DNA of 64,000 bases, taken from contig VUYV01000122.1 of the NCBI GenBank assembly GCA_008711295.1, forward strand, positions 781,914 through 845,913. The letters run 5' to 3'. The position numbers and the translations under genes are program-made. Shown here one piece after another: positions 48,991 to 62,982 of this stretch. This DNA is from Anarhynchus alexandrinus (taxonomy: Eukaryota; Chordata; Aves; Charadriiformes; Charadriidae). The notes beneath the pieces were generated by a model. The model made no database searches and was not told the DNA's origin. It saw only the letters and a program-made list of their open reading frames with translations. Position 1 is the first letter of the stretch; each line of letters starts with the position of its first letter.

Positions 48991-51900
48991 GACACAGGTA
49001 TTCTAAAGAGAACTCCACAGACTGGGCTCGGCCTCTTGACTAAGAGGAACATCAGGCTGCGCGATTTCAAGGCTCCTACTTGTGTCACATCTAAGGTGAT
49101 CCTTCCGGTTGAATGCAAGAACAATTTCAGTATGAAATTGGACCCTGCAACAAACAATGAAGGAATAAGCCCTCCTTCCCATGGCTCACCCCCCAGGCCC
49201 ATGCTAACAGATGCTCATCTGCAGGAAGACAGCCATATGAAATGCAAAAAAGTGACCAGGCAGCATCAAAGCGCTGTGCATTGCAACAAAGAAAATGCTA
49301 AGCAATTTTTTTTAATGTTAATAAGGGGAAATTGAAGCCTTCAACAGGTCTGAAAAAATACCCATTCACAATCCTGGCTTATCTGCACAGGGAGAAAATT
49401 CCGTACGTGTGAGTCAGTTGCTAAGAAAGCTCTGACTAATGCAGACTGACTTTTTAAGTTGACATTTCTACTTTTCCAGTGGATCAGAACTGTCAGGAGA
49501 GTTCCCCAGGCAGACCAGAGGATTGAAGAGGAGAGCTACTCCGTAGCAGTCTAAGAGTTGTGGCGTAAGTGTTTGATGGAATTAGCAATGGTGGTTTAAG
49601 AAACAGCCTTGGACTCTATTCCCACCACTAGCAATTACCACTCCCATAACAGAATCAGAACAAAGGAACAGAATCAGAAGGAAACCAGCTGCAAATTTTC
49701 CTATACGGGCAAAGAGCAAGTTCCCTTCTGCTGCTGCTTTCACAATGCTTTTAACTAACATCTGGCAGTGGGGTCGGACAGACAACGGCAGACAGGAACA
49801 TTTAAAGTGTTGCTACTAGACTTAACAAGAGCTCAGCTGTCAGAGTCCTTACACTGTCTTCATGCCTCTTCTGTTTTTCTCACAAGATGTGACGATGATA
49901 AACATTTATTCTTCAAAATTTAAAAATGATCAAAAATGTCTTTTATCAAGTACATCAGCAGAACATACTGTGCATCTGTAGAGTACCAAAATAGGGATTA
50001 AATAAAACGTTGCTAGGTAGTTGGAGAAAAAAGTCTTTAAAGATAGCGTTTTGCATGGGTTAATCGCCTCTTTTATTAAAGAAAGGAATACATACTGAGA
50101 ACATCTTTCTGCCATCTGATTAAGCAATGAGCCAATACAATTGTAAATCTTCCAGAAATTCCCCATGGTTCAACCCAACAGAGGCAATTCTTTACTTCTC
50201 AGACCCTATCCTTCATTTTCAGATAATCATTGCATTAATTGTGTACAAAAAACTTTCTATCATGCTGTTAAAAGAAATGGAATGTGACTGTTCTGTGATT
50301 CTCTTTGGCAACCTTTGACAATTAAGAGATTGAATTATTCATATATATTTTTAATATAATAACAATTTTTAAGTCTGCTCACCACTCAATTGCTCAAACA
50401 GCAAGCAAAACCAAAACTGTTTGATTCTAGAACAAACATTGCAACTGTTCATTTTCTACTGTTTTAGCAGCTGATACAACTTACTCTATCTGCAACTGCG
50501 GTAAAAAGGATTTAAGGGTGCTACTCAATCCCCACGATCACATGCCATGAATTGCCTTGCAAGTTATTGGAATTTTTTCTTCCTTTGAATAAAGCAGATT
50601 TTAAGTCTTGTCTGCACTTATTTGTATTATTTACAAATATTATTAGTACTATTTCTATGTAATACTTACCCATATTACATATAGTTTCATGCAAGTCCGA
50701 TCAAGTTTGGCATATTCATTCAACATGGTTCAATTCAGACATTTTTTTTCTCCGTGTTAGTAAGCAGCACAACCACGGTATTAAAATAGAAATGATGGGA
50801 TTTGCACTGAGACACATAATAATTTCATCCAAGATGGGAAAAATACAGATGACACCCGCTTTATTTTTAGGCTGCAAAATTGACTAAAATATCTGAAGAC
50901 TATCAAAAGGGAAAATATGCCCTGTATGAAGTAAAATAAATACACAGGTGCTAAGATTGTACATGGTGATGCACATTTTATAAACCAAGCTTTTGTTCAC
51001 TGGTGGAAACTGAATCACCACCAGATAATCTGGATGGGAAGAATGATTCAGTGAGATGGCATTATACTCTTTCCACTAAATGTTATTTTAGATAACAAGA
51101 AATTCTATTTAAGTTGCTTTTGCTTCCATTTAACATACATTTGAGCTGTCAGTGTAGTTGCATGGTATTATTCTCTTAGGCTGCTACTGGATATTAAAGC
51201 TACAGATAGAAATAAAATAATAATAGCTCATGACAGGTTACATTTGAAATGTTTGATCAGACTGATCAATGAGCCTTTGCTTCAAAAGCTAAGTTGAGGT
51301 TCAAGGAAGGAAAAGATAATGGTTGCTCCAACAGTTTGCCCATATCTCACCAAACTGGAAGGCATTTGGGATGCAGCCCCAGCCACATACAAAAAATGTT
51401 TTTTTTTTCTCAAACTCCACGATGGAAATTCACATCTGTCTGTTTCTTTCAGAAAATACTTCTATTAGAGTCTATACACTTAACTTACAACTTGGCTTCA
51501 TTTTAAATTTCAGAAGCTTTATTTTTCTTTCCAGTCTTGTAATTATTTTTTATTCTTTAAGCAGCATTCTGAAAACTTATTAATATTTGACAATTAATAT
51601 ATAGATAACAATAATTATCAGTCAGATACTCTAGATTAGCTGTTACAGGTGTGTTTTTTTTAATTATTCTTTTTTAAACATCTGTTAACATGCCTTGAAC
51701 TCTCTGTGTGCTACTGGTTTGTTGGTTTTTTTTTTCTTCTCCATTTACACAATTGCCTTTTGGTTTTTGTGTTTCCTCAATCTCCTTTTACCCAGAGTAC
51801 ATACTTCTGAAAGTAATCTCATTCAGGTTGATTCAGTTCTCGTTTCTGTTCAATTTAAAGTTATTTTCTTTGGCTCACAGCAGAACATCACACAGTCTCT

Positions 51901-54900
51901 CACTGAGTTATTGAGGATTTTCACCCCATATCAGCAGCTCATCAGCAATTACTTTTCTGCACACAGATCCTTAAAGATCCAGGACATGATGATTTGTTAC
52001 ACTTTCTGTGCTGAAACAATCATGAAGGGAAGCTCCTTAAACAAGTTTCTACCAGAAAGGCAGTGGAGAGATGAGCACTTCTAATAATGGTAGATCCTTC
52101 ACTTCCACCTCAAAAATTGAAAACAGTAATATTTTTAGGTCCAGCCACCAGGAAACTGTACATTTACTGCCTTTATTTAAATCTTTGGTTATATTAAAAT
52201 CCTCGGCTTGCCTGACCTTAATAATGCAATCCTCGTATAAGCTAACCGTCTAGCTTTTGGATTGATTCCTTAACATCTGATGTTAGATCTGGTAAAATTT
52301 GTCTTTAATTTGTTTCCCACTGCCAATGGAAATTTAACTAAGGTATTCTATTTTTGGTGATATAGCTGGATTTATATTCACATGATAAGGTCTGACTGTA
52401 ATATACAGGTAGTATCAAAAATCTCAGATTTAGTACGCATCTTTTACAAACTTGTTTCAGTAGATCTATTATACATATTTTTAATAATCTGTTTGTTTTG
52501 TTTTGTTTTACAAGCAGCTCTTCATCCTAAACAAAATTAGGATTTGCCATTTCATTCCTTTATATTACACGGTGTCAGTCAACGAGGGCTTATTTTTTTA
52601 GGGTGACTATTTAAAAGAAAAATGGTATTCTGCTTTAAGATAGTACTTAAACATTAAGAAGTCCGGTCTTTTATCCTTAAGTCTTTCTGTGGTATACAGA
52701 GTGGCTGAAAGTTAGCCTTTAGTAGTATCTTCTCCATTTTTAGGTTAAAGAAAAGCAAATCCATGCTACCAGTGAAAAAAAGACCCAAGTTGTCTTCACC
52801 CTTGCTAAGAGTGAAAATAGAAGTGGAGGAAAGCATGCTGCAGAGACATTCACGCTCACTGTATGCCAGTTAGCTCTAACTCAGACAGAATTTATCTCCC
52901 CTATCCAACAAATTCTTAAACCCCGCTAACACACCATTGTAGGGACTTGGCATCTGAGATCACAGGTAGCTTTGGGACTTCTCTGCCATATTTGACTGAG
53001 CAATGTGACTCTCACAATCTGGCAAGCCTCCACCTTCTCAGAGAAGCTGTCATTTCAGAAGGCAGAAGGCTGAAATCCACAGGTACAACCACATTATGGA
53101 ACCGGCTTCTGGGGCGGGTTTGGAATCCAGTTGTCTCAGGTCTAGTTAATCCAGGCTGGGAATTCTGTATCATGCTGATAGAAGAGGCTTTTCCTATTCC
53201 TTTACTATTTTCCTCCAGAGTAGTCACTGTCCTTCAGTCATATCCTTTGGAGTTGTTTTCCATCCAGTTGGGTAATTCTCTAAAAATATGTTGTTGAATC
53301 ACTCTTGGGGACTACATTTCTCCTTGACCTGCTGTGTTTTTATTCCTCCAGCATTTGCTGACTGATAGTTAATCTCCACTTTAACCCTTCTAAAAGCAGG
53401 TGGAATGGCAGTGACTGTACCACCTGCTGTTAGTCTAGGGCTGCTGTGATTGCATATTGCATTCAATTTCAGATTCTGTTTCAAAGTGAACTCTTGATTG
53501 ATTGTTTCCAGTTTTACTAGCCAGTGTGTTGCAGAACCTTAGATTTTATGTGTGTTAAGCTACATTCATGTTTCTAAGCCATGCTAAAAAGGTTCTTTTT
53601 TTTAGCTGACCTAATTTGCTTGGAGAAACCTTGTGGAGGGTAGACAGATCTCTCAGCAACATCTTAGCTAGCTTAAATGCTAACCCAGATGTCTTTTCAT
53701 GGCACTGCACAGTGCCATACAGAAATTGTCGTATTTTCAGGGGGTTCTGGTTTGTCCTTGTGAGAGTTGTGTCATCCAGATTCAACATCATGACTGTACT
53801 TGTCTTCTGGATTTTTTCTTATTTCTGTATGCAACTTATCACATCTTTCTGTCCTAGGAATATCTCAATGTTCCTTGACTGTCTTTCCCTTTTAATTATA
53901 AATATTTTTATGCTTTTATCCCAAAGCATTGTCTACTTATTTATAATCTGATGTGCCATTTCTAAATATTTGCACTTCAACTTTTTCCACTGCTTCCGTT
54001 TTCCTTTTGGAAGCATAATTTTCACCAGCCCTGCAAATATCAGCTATTCTTTGCAAACCTAAGTTTCCTTGGATCTTACAATCACTTGTATGACAAAACA
54101 TTCAGGTTCTGGTCCGTCTGGTAACTCTCTTATCCCAATGACTTCACTGTACTGAGTACGTTGCGGAATAACAATAAGCGCTCTCGCCTGTCACCTAGTT
54201 TCTTCAAAAAGATAACCTTTGCTTTCCCTAAGGAACAATGTTCACTGTGTTCCTGATTAAAAACAAAATGTCTTTTTCTGCCTACCTTCATGTTCCTTAT
54301 GATGTACAATGTTGAGCTCTACTGCTCCTGGATCTACTGCCTATCATTGTGAGCGTATTCTCCCACTTGCCCTTCTCTGCACTCAAATTGTTCCTCGCTA
54401 TCATTTGTTCTAAGAGTTGTCTGAAAGAAAACAACGAGTTCCAAATTTAATGTAATAGGTCCATTTTCTTCTGAAACCCCAGTAATTTTTGCTCATCCAT
54501 GCAAACAACTAGTGCAGAGAGGTCAGGTATAAAAAATTTCTCTTTCCACCTATTTTTTTCAACCTTGCTTCCCACACCCACTTCCCCCCACTCCCCCCCA
54601 AGATTTCACACTCCTTAGAAGATTCTTTGCCATTTAAAACAAAAGTAGCCACCAGCCTGAGTATCATGAAACTTCATAACAGAGTAATCTTAGCAGTGTC
54701 ATCACAACTACTGTTTCACTTCATCATATTCCAATGTATCAGCTTCATTCTCCATTTAGCTTGAGTGCTGGCAAACTTAATTTCTGCACGTACCCACACT
54801 TCAGCACAATATAATGCAAACGCCTACAGTTTCTAACCATCTCTACAATATGCTCATTTACTCCTTTAATACTGCTAAGAAATGAAAAAATAAATGCTGT

Positions 54901-55249
54901 AAGTGGGAGTAGTTCTACTAATTTATTGCAATGAAATAATATTCTAATGCACTGTAATACATTTTTTAAATGTAATTTTCATATTCATACAGACAATAAC
55001 TGTCAAGATATTTTAACAGACTCCTGCTCTCTTTTATCACGTTATCTTTTTTAAGATGCATGAACACAAGCATTCCAGCTTTCAAAAGTAGCAACCTGTT
55101 TTGAAACCTTGGTTTTTAAGGATCAAGTGAGACAATTCTTGATCTCAAAAGCTCTGACAACTTCTTTTTTTTCCTCCGAGCACTAAGGAACTACTATCCA
55201 AAAATTATTTAAGCTCGTTTCCTACCTGTGGCTCAGAAGCAAGGTGCAC
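48991..55249. other. Intronic stretch, partly pyrimidine-rich
   Basis: No recognised gene or element. The part from about 51400 to 54600 is rich in T and C on the plus strand and carries leucine/phenylalanine-rich open frames (129 codons at 51695-52084; 111 codons at 53616-53951) that look compositional. A 9-bp inverted repeat (AGCAGGTGG / CCACCTGCT) lies at 53395-53428. Confidence 0.5.
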
Positions 55250-55742
55250 TGGGTCAGGTTCAGATGGAATTAATTTTCTTCATAGCAGCCCATATGGTTC
55301 TGTGTTTTGGATTCATGACCAAAACAGCATTGATAAAACACCAGTGCATTGGTTACTGTTCACCAGTGTTTGCACAGTGTCGTGGCCTTCTCTGTTTCTC
55401 ACTCTGCACCCCTAGTGAGTAGGCTGGGGGTGGGAAAGAGGTTGGGAGGGGACATATTTGGGACAGCTGACCTCAAGTGACCAAAGGGATATTCAATACC
55501 ATATGGCGCTGCGCTCAGCAATAAAACTTGGCAGTTGCTTTCCCAAAGTGGGGATTGCTCAGGGACCAGCTGGGCATTGGTCTGCTGGTGGGAGGTGGTG
55601 AGTGATTGCCTTTGCCTCACTTACTTTTTTTCTTTCTTTTTCCTTCACTTATTAAACTGTCTTAACTTCGATTCATGGGTTTTTCTAGGTTTTGCCCTTC
55701 CGATTCTCTCCCCCAGCCCATCGCAGGGGAGCGAGTGAGTGT
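55250..55742 (+). mobile_element. Degraded solo LTR of an avian endogenous retrovirus
   Basis: Plus-oriented and clearly related to the better copy at 60469-61045. Shared words in the same order are TTAATTTTCTTCAT, CTGTGTTTTGGATT, GTTGGGAGGGGACA, GGGACAGCT, ATTAAACTGTCTT (polyadenylation signal ATTAAA at 55651-55656), CCCTTCCGATTCTCTCCCC and GCGAGTGAGTG. The TATA region is lost and neither end is precise; the terminal part matching AAACCACGACA is absent. No retroviral coding sequence adjoins it. Confidence 0.85.
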
Positions 55743-58700
55743 AAGAACCTGTTAGTAAGAAACAAAATTGCAGCTGAAAGACTTAACCCAGGTTATCTAT
55801 CCCTATATGCCATTCCATGGGCCTCAAGGAAAGAGAAGAGCTGGCCAGACAGCTACTGATAGTCGTGTAGCATAATTGTGAAATCAACAGATCTGACAGT
55901 CATAAAAAATTAAACTTAACTACAGATCTCAGAAGAACTATTCTAAAAGAACTTCATGGAAAGCTCTCTGTGGAAACCAGATTTCTATCTCCTGCAATTT
56001 TTTCTTTAAATGTTTAAATGCTATTCAGCTCAAGAAAAAAAAAAAGGAAAATCCTGTTCCTCTGTATACCTTCGCCTGAACTTTTCCAGATGTAAAATCA
56101 TACTTCAACATTTGCCTGTACAGTTTTCTTGCATTTTTCCTATTGCTTTTCATGCTATGTCATAGGTTTACTACAAGCTATTATCTCATTGAAAGGGTCT
56201 AATAAACTCTAAGTAACAGTGAATCTCTAATTTATATGTGTACCCTAGGATGGAGTTAAACTTGGTCATCATCTACTGTCTGATACCATCTCCACTCAAT
56301 TATGTAATAGCAAACAGAGCGTGTGAAGGTGGAGACATAAGTCCATTCATCATTGCTACTCGATTTCACATTACCTAAATGCTAACGCTCTCAGTCCTTC
56401 CAACAATGCAGCCTGTCTGCCTCCCTGTCTGCATAACTAATCTAAAGCATGTATTTCCTACTTTCCTTTCTATTGCAAAAATAAATATTATTTTCTTTGC
56501 TTCTCTGACTTTCATTTTGTACAAGCCTATTCCTTCTGTCTGAGGACTGTTTGTCTACCTGTATACCTACATCTTAAATTCAACTGCTTACTGGAATCAT
56601 TAAATGTCCTACTGAAAGGAAGGGCACCATTTCCCCCCAGTCAGAAATATTCTCAAACTATTTGTGTAACTCGCAAGTGCCTCTGCTTGTTTATGTAGAT
56701 TAGGATGTGAGGCTGGATCACCCCAGACTGGTGTAAACTGGGTTTATACTTCAATATCTGGAGTCCGGCTTCCACAAAACAAGTCAAAGGGTAAATACAG
56801 CTAACTAGGAAGGAATTGTATATCTACAACATCAGAGAGACAAGATTTTGATGCCTAAAGTGACAGCCTTCTGTATGGCAGTTCTATCACCATTTAGTTT
56901 TGACAGTGTTACAGTAAGAAATAAAGTTCTCTGAGCTAATGACTCCTCCTAAACCCACATACGTGGCACTGTAATTAAAATCCCATACCTTGTGCACTGT
57001 GAATTTCAAAGTCTCCCTCTAAATATCTATATATTGAGAAATGAAAAGCTTAGGAGTTGTTTTCATGGAGCTGATAGTAGAGCCAGGCATGCCAAAAGGC
57101 ACGACGTTTTGATTACAGACACATCCTGCCTCTAAACTTACCCGCAAGCTCTAACGTTACAGTGCCACAACCCGAGAGGGAGCAAACGCAGAAGCTTATG
57201 GGCAGCTGCTATACCCAAACATGTTTCCACAAGCTCACCTGAGGCATCGTGCCTATCAGGGAAGCTCTCGGGAGCTTTGCAAGTACAGAGCCCTCCCATA
57301 ACCCCGGTGCCTAGTGCACCGGTATCTTTGAAAGCTTTCAAGATGATAGGGAGTTACATAAATGCCAAGTACTCTTACATGTAAAAAATCAAAGGTCATC
57401 TAAAGAAACATACTGTGCTGCTGAGGGATGAATAATCCTGAGGTTGCAATACGCTTTCTAATTTTTTAGTAAGACATGAAAGTGTTACTACTTGATGAAA
57501 GCACAAGGGACATGTACCCACCTACGATTAGCATCAGGCATATGTCTCGTCAAAATCTAGTGTGTCAGTTTGTGGCAAACTTACCATGATCAATGTCAAC
57601 ACGGCACTTGTTTTACTATCAACAGACCTGCAAACTTTCCTGTTAAGGTAAAGTTCAGGTATTTTACACTTTCACTTGCTCGACTGAGCAAATCTGTTCG
57701 GTATGTATACACCAGGAACCGTTTCTCTTCCTTTTTACAGTCTGATTGCACTTTTTTTATATTGATGAGATTAAATACCTTTGACATCAACACCCATCGT
57801 TTAGTTGTACACGTCTCCTTTGTAACTCATCCTACTCCATATGTATCTATATTCCCTACCGAAAGGGAATATGAAAAGACAGCTGCTATAGCAAGGTGAA
57901 TGAAGGTTCTTTTCAGTCTTCTCTTTATCAATCATCTCTGTGTTTCCATGCTACCCCCATTTTGTGATGCATCTGCATTCATATATATGTCTCTCTGTGT
58001 TTACTGCCCACTTGAAATCCTTAAGAAGTACCACCAGTGAAGATAAAATAAAATAACCTATGTTAATTTAAAATCATATCTGCCAGTTCTACATTGTTGC
58101 ACATTGTGCTTCTTCCAAAGGCAGCTATATAATTATAGGTACTTGGGTGCATAAACTGATATGGAGGTTTCTATGGCAATTATTCATTTTAATTGAAAAT
58201 TGTGTAGGAAAAAACTCATTTCATGTGCAGCATGCAATTTGCATTTGTTTCCAAAGAATCTGAACTTGCTCAGGGTGAGCTGTGAATTCATATTTTCCAG
58301 GAAGACACAATCTTTAAAATACTGTCTGGGGGATGGGAAACTGAGGGGGATCTTGGTAAGGTTGTTAAGCCTATTAAAATTTAAGACCATTTATACATTT
58401 ATGCAACTAGCCTATCTATTTTTTACTGGCAGGTAAAGATTTTATGCTGCAAATGAAAGAGGAAGAGTTAAAAATCAAATTGATACACAACATCCTCGGA
58501 AGCTACACGGCAGAGGAACCAGAAAAAAAGAAGTACCAGAAAGGACAACAGCAGGACAGCATGCTGAAGGAGACAGGTCATCCATAAGACCAAATCCACA
58601 AGATCAAACCTTTGTATTTTCACATATTTTAGCTACTGTGTGTTAAAATAAAAATGAAGACAAAGTTAATTCCAGCTTTAATATATTTTAGAGTGTCAAA

Positions 58701-60468
58701 AAAAAGAGTTGGAGGGAAACAACTGTTTTACCTTGCTTAGCTAATAAAATAAAGCTATAACTTATTTTCCTGTAGGAAAATAGGAAATCTTTTCTCCCCT
58801 AATTCCCATAACCACAATGAATCAAACACATTTTAGGCCTAAATTTATAACAAAAAAACAAATCAACTACTTCAAGTGATGTGGACCTGGAAACAACCCC
58901 TGAACTGTGGTTTCATAGTCACTAAATTTATAGCATTACCTTTTCTGAAACAAAACTCTACTCATGTTCTATCTATATCACCGTAAGACTGCATAGGCTA
59001 GATGCCAAAAATGTTTCAAGTTAAAAATAGTCCTTGTCTCCTTCATAAATATTAAATACATATTAAATTGCTGAGAGGGTGGGGGAGGAAGTGTTCCTTA
59101 CCAGCCACAAAGTCCTTCTGACTGAGCATAATCTGTACTTAAAAACATGTGGCCGTGGCAGTAGGTGAGGAGAACGAGAACAATTTTAACAATGTAGTTT
59201 TGGTGTATTTGGCTCACTGCATTTTCATACTTATTTAGGATATCCAAAGCAGAAAAAGGAAGAATATGACTCCTAGCTTCAATACCAAAAATTGCATCAC
59301 AGTTCAGAAGGAAGATAATGACATGAACATGCTTTTCATAGTATATTTCATCCATTTTGAATAAAATGGAGACTAACAGTAAACCCCTTGTTGAAAGGCA
59401 TGGGACTGGGAAGCAGATATTCCCTCCATCTGACCAAACGACTCTTTTTTCCCGGCCCATAGCAAGTTCTATTTTGGTCAGAAAATGTTTTTGCAAGACA
59501 GGGGAACCAACTTGCTTGAGAAAGAAGCATGAACGTGAACATGAAAGGGGTCCCACCAAGAACAATCTAGTGGCAGAGGGCTTTTTACTGTATGGACAAT
59601 TTGCTCTATTTTTGGCACCTGTTCTTCCATATGCTGACAGCTGTCATCTCCCTCATCTTCTGCTGCCATTAGGACCTTCTTTTGCTACTTACCTGACTGC
59701 TTTCATTTTACTACCTGACTCTCCCATCATTGTTAAAATACAGAGCAATCAATAGAAAGGTTTCCTGATTTTTTTTTTTATGCTTCCAGACATAAAAAAA
59801 ATATACTGTCATTCCTATGTATGTCATTCTTACCAGTACATATATAGAAAGTAACTTACTGAAAGGAAGTAAAGTTAAAGGCATGCAAATTTGATTTAGA
59901 TCTGAATGTGGCAATATCCACAGTTACTCAGCTCTGATGGATATAAAGGCTACTGGTGATCTTCCTCTTCTAAGGTTCTGTTTCCTACACTGTTGTGTAC
60001 ATGCTCAACAGCTTTCATGAATTTTCAGGCTTTGAGAAACATAGCTATTAAACAGAAATTTTCATGGTGCTGAAGGGAGAAGTAAGATATGAAGGTTGGT
60101 TTTGGCTAACATTAAGAGACAGGTTTGAAAAGACTCTGACTGAGGCACTGCATTCAATAAATTAGATATAATGACCAGATTTAGTAGAAAGCTGCTTTTT
60201 ATAGCTAAATTGTATGCCTGGCTGAGAGAAGTAGGAAAGGAGAAAAAAAAAAAAGAGGAAGCCTTTACAGTTGTGCTTGCCATCATTTACTGAGAAAACC
60301 ACCAAGATATCAGAGCCATAAATATCTCTCAATTTTGGCTCAAGAATGCAAGCATTAAAAGCACGTAAAGGAAATCTCTTCCTTACTTATAAGAACACAC
60401 ACGTATAAACAGAAAAAATTGCCAATGAAAGCTGTAACTTCATTTTCAGAAATGGCAGAATGTTTTTA
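55743..60468. other. Intronic stretch between the two LTR copies
   Basis: Searched for gag, pol or env remnants that would make the two LTRs one provirus; none was recognised on either strand. The sequence is AT-rich and intron-like apart from a more GC-rich patch near 57060-57350 that contains two adjacent palindromes. Confidence 0.6.
57304..57344. repeat. Two adjacent palindromes
   Basis: CCGGTGC, a 5-base spacer and GCACCGG (57304-57322) are followed directly by a near-perfect palindrome with the 12-base core TGAAAGCTTTCA (57329-57340). They lie at the edge of a small GC-rich patch. Confidence 0.75.
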
Positions 60469-61045
60469 TGCTGGTTTTGGCTGGGATAGAGTTAATTTTC
60501 TTCATCGTAGCTAGTATGGGGCTGTGTTTTGGATTTGTGCTGGAAACGGTGTTGACAATACAGGGACGAGCGGTGCTTACACAGAGTTAAGGCCTTTTCT
60601 GCTTCTCACCCCACCCCACCAGCTAGCAGACTGGGGGAGCACAAGAAGTTGGGAGGGGACACAGCCGGGACAGCTCACCTCAGCTGACCAAAGAAATATT
60701 CCATACCATGTGATGTCATGCTCAGTATATAAAGCTGAGGGAAGAAGAAGGAAGGGGGGGATGTTCAGAGTGATGGTGTTTGTCTTCCCAAGTAACCTTC
60801 ACGTGTGATGGAGCCCTGCTCTCCTGGAGGTGGCTGAACACCTGCCTGCTGATGGGAAATAGTGAAGGAATTCCTTGTTTCGCTTTGCTTGTGCACGCAG
60901 CTTTTGCTTTACTCATTAAACTGTCTTTATCTCAACCCACAAATTTTCTCGCTTTTACCCTTCCGATTCTCTCCCCAATCCCACCGGGGCGAGTGAGTGA
61001 GCAGCTGTGTGGTCCTTGGTTGCTGGCTGGGGTTAAACCACGACA
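60469..61045 (+). mobile_element. Solo LTR of an avian endogenous retrovirus
   Basis: A 577-base element bounded by TG (TGCTGGTTTTGGCTGGGATA) and CA (AAACCACGACA). Inside are a TATA box, TATATAAA, at 60726-60733 and a polyadenylation signal, ATTAAA, at 60915-60920, in the order expected of U3-R-U5. GTTTT follows the right end and also occurs two bases left of the TG, a possible imperfect 5-bp target-site duplication. No internal retroviral region flanks it, so it is a solo LTR. It is antisense to CADM2, so its polyadenylation signal does not act on CADM2 RNA. Open frames crossing it are not genes. Confidence 0.92.
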
Positions 61046-62982
61046 GTTTTCCACATAGGACTTGGATGCACTGCTCACTCCCCTCGGTATACACAAGTCT
61101 GAAAATGTCACACAGAATGCAAAGCTTTGCCAATGTAAGAAAGACAAAATATCTCAGATTGAATGACCTGAAGTTTTTCTTGACCACTTTAAATATTTTC
61201 CTGTCTAATAGACGCACAGTAATCCCTCCATAAATGAACCATCAAGTATTCCTCTAAGTCTTGGGACAAGCTAAAAGTTCAATAAAGAGTGCAGTCCTTT
61301 AAATTTACACACTTCAGCTCCTCACATTTCCTGTAGGGAATATAAATTGCTTCTAAGTACTTACTATGCTGCATGCCATTCAAATTCTGTTGCTTCAATT
61401 CATTATATTAAAAAGTAATACAAACTTCAATTATTCGTTGTAAAAGTACAGATTTAGCTAAAGTACACAGAAAATTCAATTCACACCAAAATGGCTACAA
61501 AGTTCAAATTAATCTATTTGCAGTCCTCCCACGTCCTTCCCAGCATCCTTTAAAATGTCACTTATTTTATAAAAGATATAGATTTTGTGAGTATTGATGT
61601 GCTTTATCAACGGACAAGTTCACTCTGCTTTTAGTGTTGCAGACATTATTTACCCATCCCAAATCACTGATGATTACAACTAAAATAAAAGGGTCCATAT
61701 GAATAAAGGTTACAGGACTAGACTTACGGCTTAAAAGTTTGCACCTTATAAACCTCTCATCTTCAATCCTGCATTCAAAAGGTACTTATGATTTCAAAGA
61801 AATTGCAAATCAAATGATTACACGCTACAGGAAATTAGATAAAAGAGAAAGGAACCACTTCAACACCATAAAGAGATTCTATTCAGCTATTATATTAATA
61901 GCAAAAAAACATATTTTGATTGCAGCTTCTGCAGGTATAAAATGACAGGTTTTAGACTCTACTTTTATTGAAGTGCATAGATTCACAAAGCATTTTCAGT
62001 CCTGCAAGGTGTTTTAAAGTCTTGTAATCATTCAGCAAAGCATTTGGACAGCACTTCTTTAATTTTAAGCGGAGGAATAACTGCACTTGTTAAAATATGT
62101 TGTAGAGTATGTAGTACCTTTCAGAATAAATTCAAGCAGTAGAATTAAGTATAAAATACTGTTGAACTTCTGTACCTCTAAAATCAACACCAAAGCTTTT
62201 ACATTTTTGAAGCCAAGTGATGAATTTATTCCTCATAACATTAATTTTAATTTCTTTACGGAATCTAATGCAATCTTTATGTTAACATTCTATTATGTAA
62301 AATGTAATGCTTTTTAATTTCAGATTAAGATTAACGTTTTAGAAATATACCCTACTGCAGTGATAATACCCTTCTTTTTGTAAGGAATAGACATTTTCTG
62401 TTCTTTTTTCCCCCCTCTAATTTAACTAAAATTAAAAATCTGTGCATGGTATAATCAGAAAAATCAGGGCACTAAAACTGTGCATTTTTATTAGCTGTTG
62501 AGAACACCTAACACAGGAACGGTGTAGTGCACTAAGAACCAAACTGCAGTACACTTGAAGCAAACAGTGGCATTATACCTCTCTCTATAAATATATATAA
62601 ATATATATAAAATGTATATATGTATACACACAAACACACACAGAGTAATAAAAGCAAGTTACAAGGTTTATGGACTACTTCTTCCCTTGCCAGCCTCTCA
62701 CCACCCACAAATGCTCTTCCAAGATATTTTGCAACAATGTTTTCCAAATTAGCTAGCAATAAGAATTTCAAATATTAGTCTTTTCCTTTAATGGTATCAT
62801 ACAATTTTATATGCAAAAGAGTATTTCAGTGAACTCTCCTCCAAAAAACATTATATTATCATCATAGCTGAAAACATACTCCTAGCAAATATTTTCACAT
62901 TAAAATATTAAAGGGAAATTGTTTTAAACATTTATTTCTTAGAAAAAATGATGCAGAACCATGAGTTCAGGAAACAATTTAC
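61046..62982. other. Intronic stretch upstream of the long intron's donor
   Basis: AT-rich sequence with no gene seen. It includes an AT/CA-rich simple repeat at 62587-62644. Confidence 0.6.
62587..62644. repeat. AT-rich and CA-type simple repeat
   Basis: Alternating ATATATAA units pass into GTATATATGTATAC and then ACACAAACACACACA. It is a compound microsatellite likely to vary in length between individuals. Confidence 0.88.

Larger units (their letters stand above)
5511..62982 (-). other. CADM2: CADM2 57.5-kb intron splitting Ig domain 1
   Basis: A phase 1 intron between the two exons of Ig domain 1, with donor GT at 62982-62981 and acceptor AG at 5512-5511. It contains nearly all the mobile elements of the window. 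It also carries two assembly defects (Ns at 14629-14833 and at 19158), so its true length is uncertain by a few hundred bases. Large introns are typical of CADM2. No additional coding exon of any known family was recognised inside it on either strand. Confidence 0.9.

Noticed and set aside
51695..52084. 129-codon plus-strand frame with a hydrophobic start, as a secreted or membrane protein
   Set aside because: The Phe/Leu-rich start comes from a T-rich run and the rest has no family features or splice support.
53395..53428. 9-bp inverted repeat as a microRNA precursor
   Set aside because: The stem is too short and does not extend, so it lacks a precursor-like arm of about 22 bases.
59098..59565. 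155-codon minus-strand frame as a gene
   Set aside because: No domain recognised, no convincing codon pattern, overlapping open frames on the other strand, and no splice or promoter evidence.
55250..61045. A complete provirus between the two LTR copies
   Set aside because: No retroviral coding remnants were recognised between them and the two LTRs differ greatly in decay.
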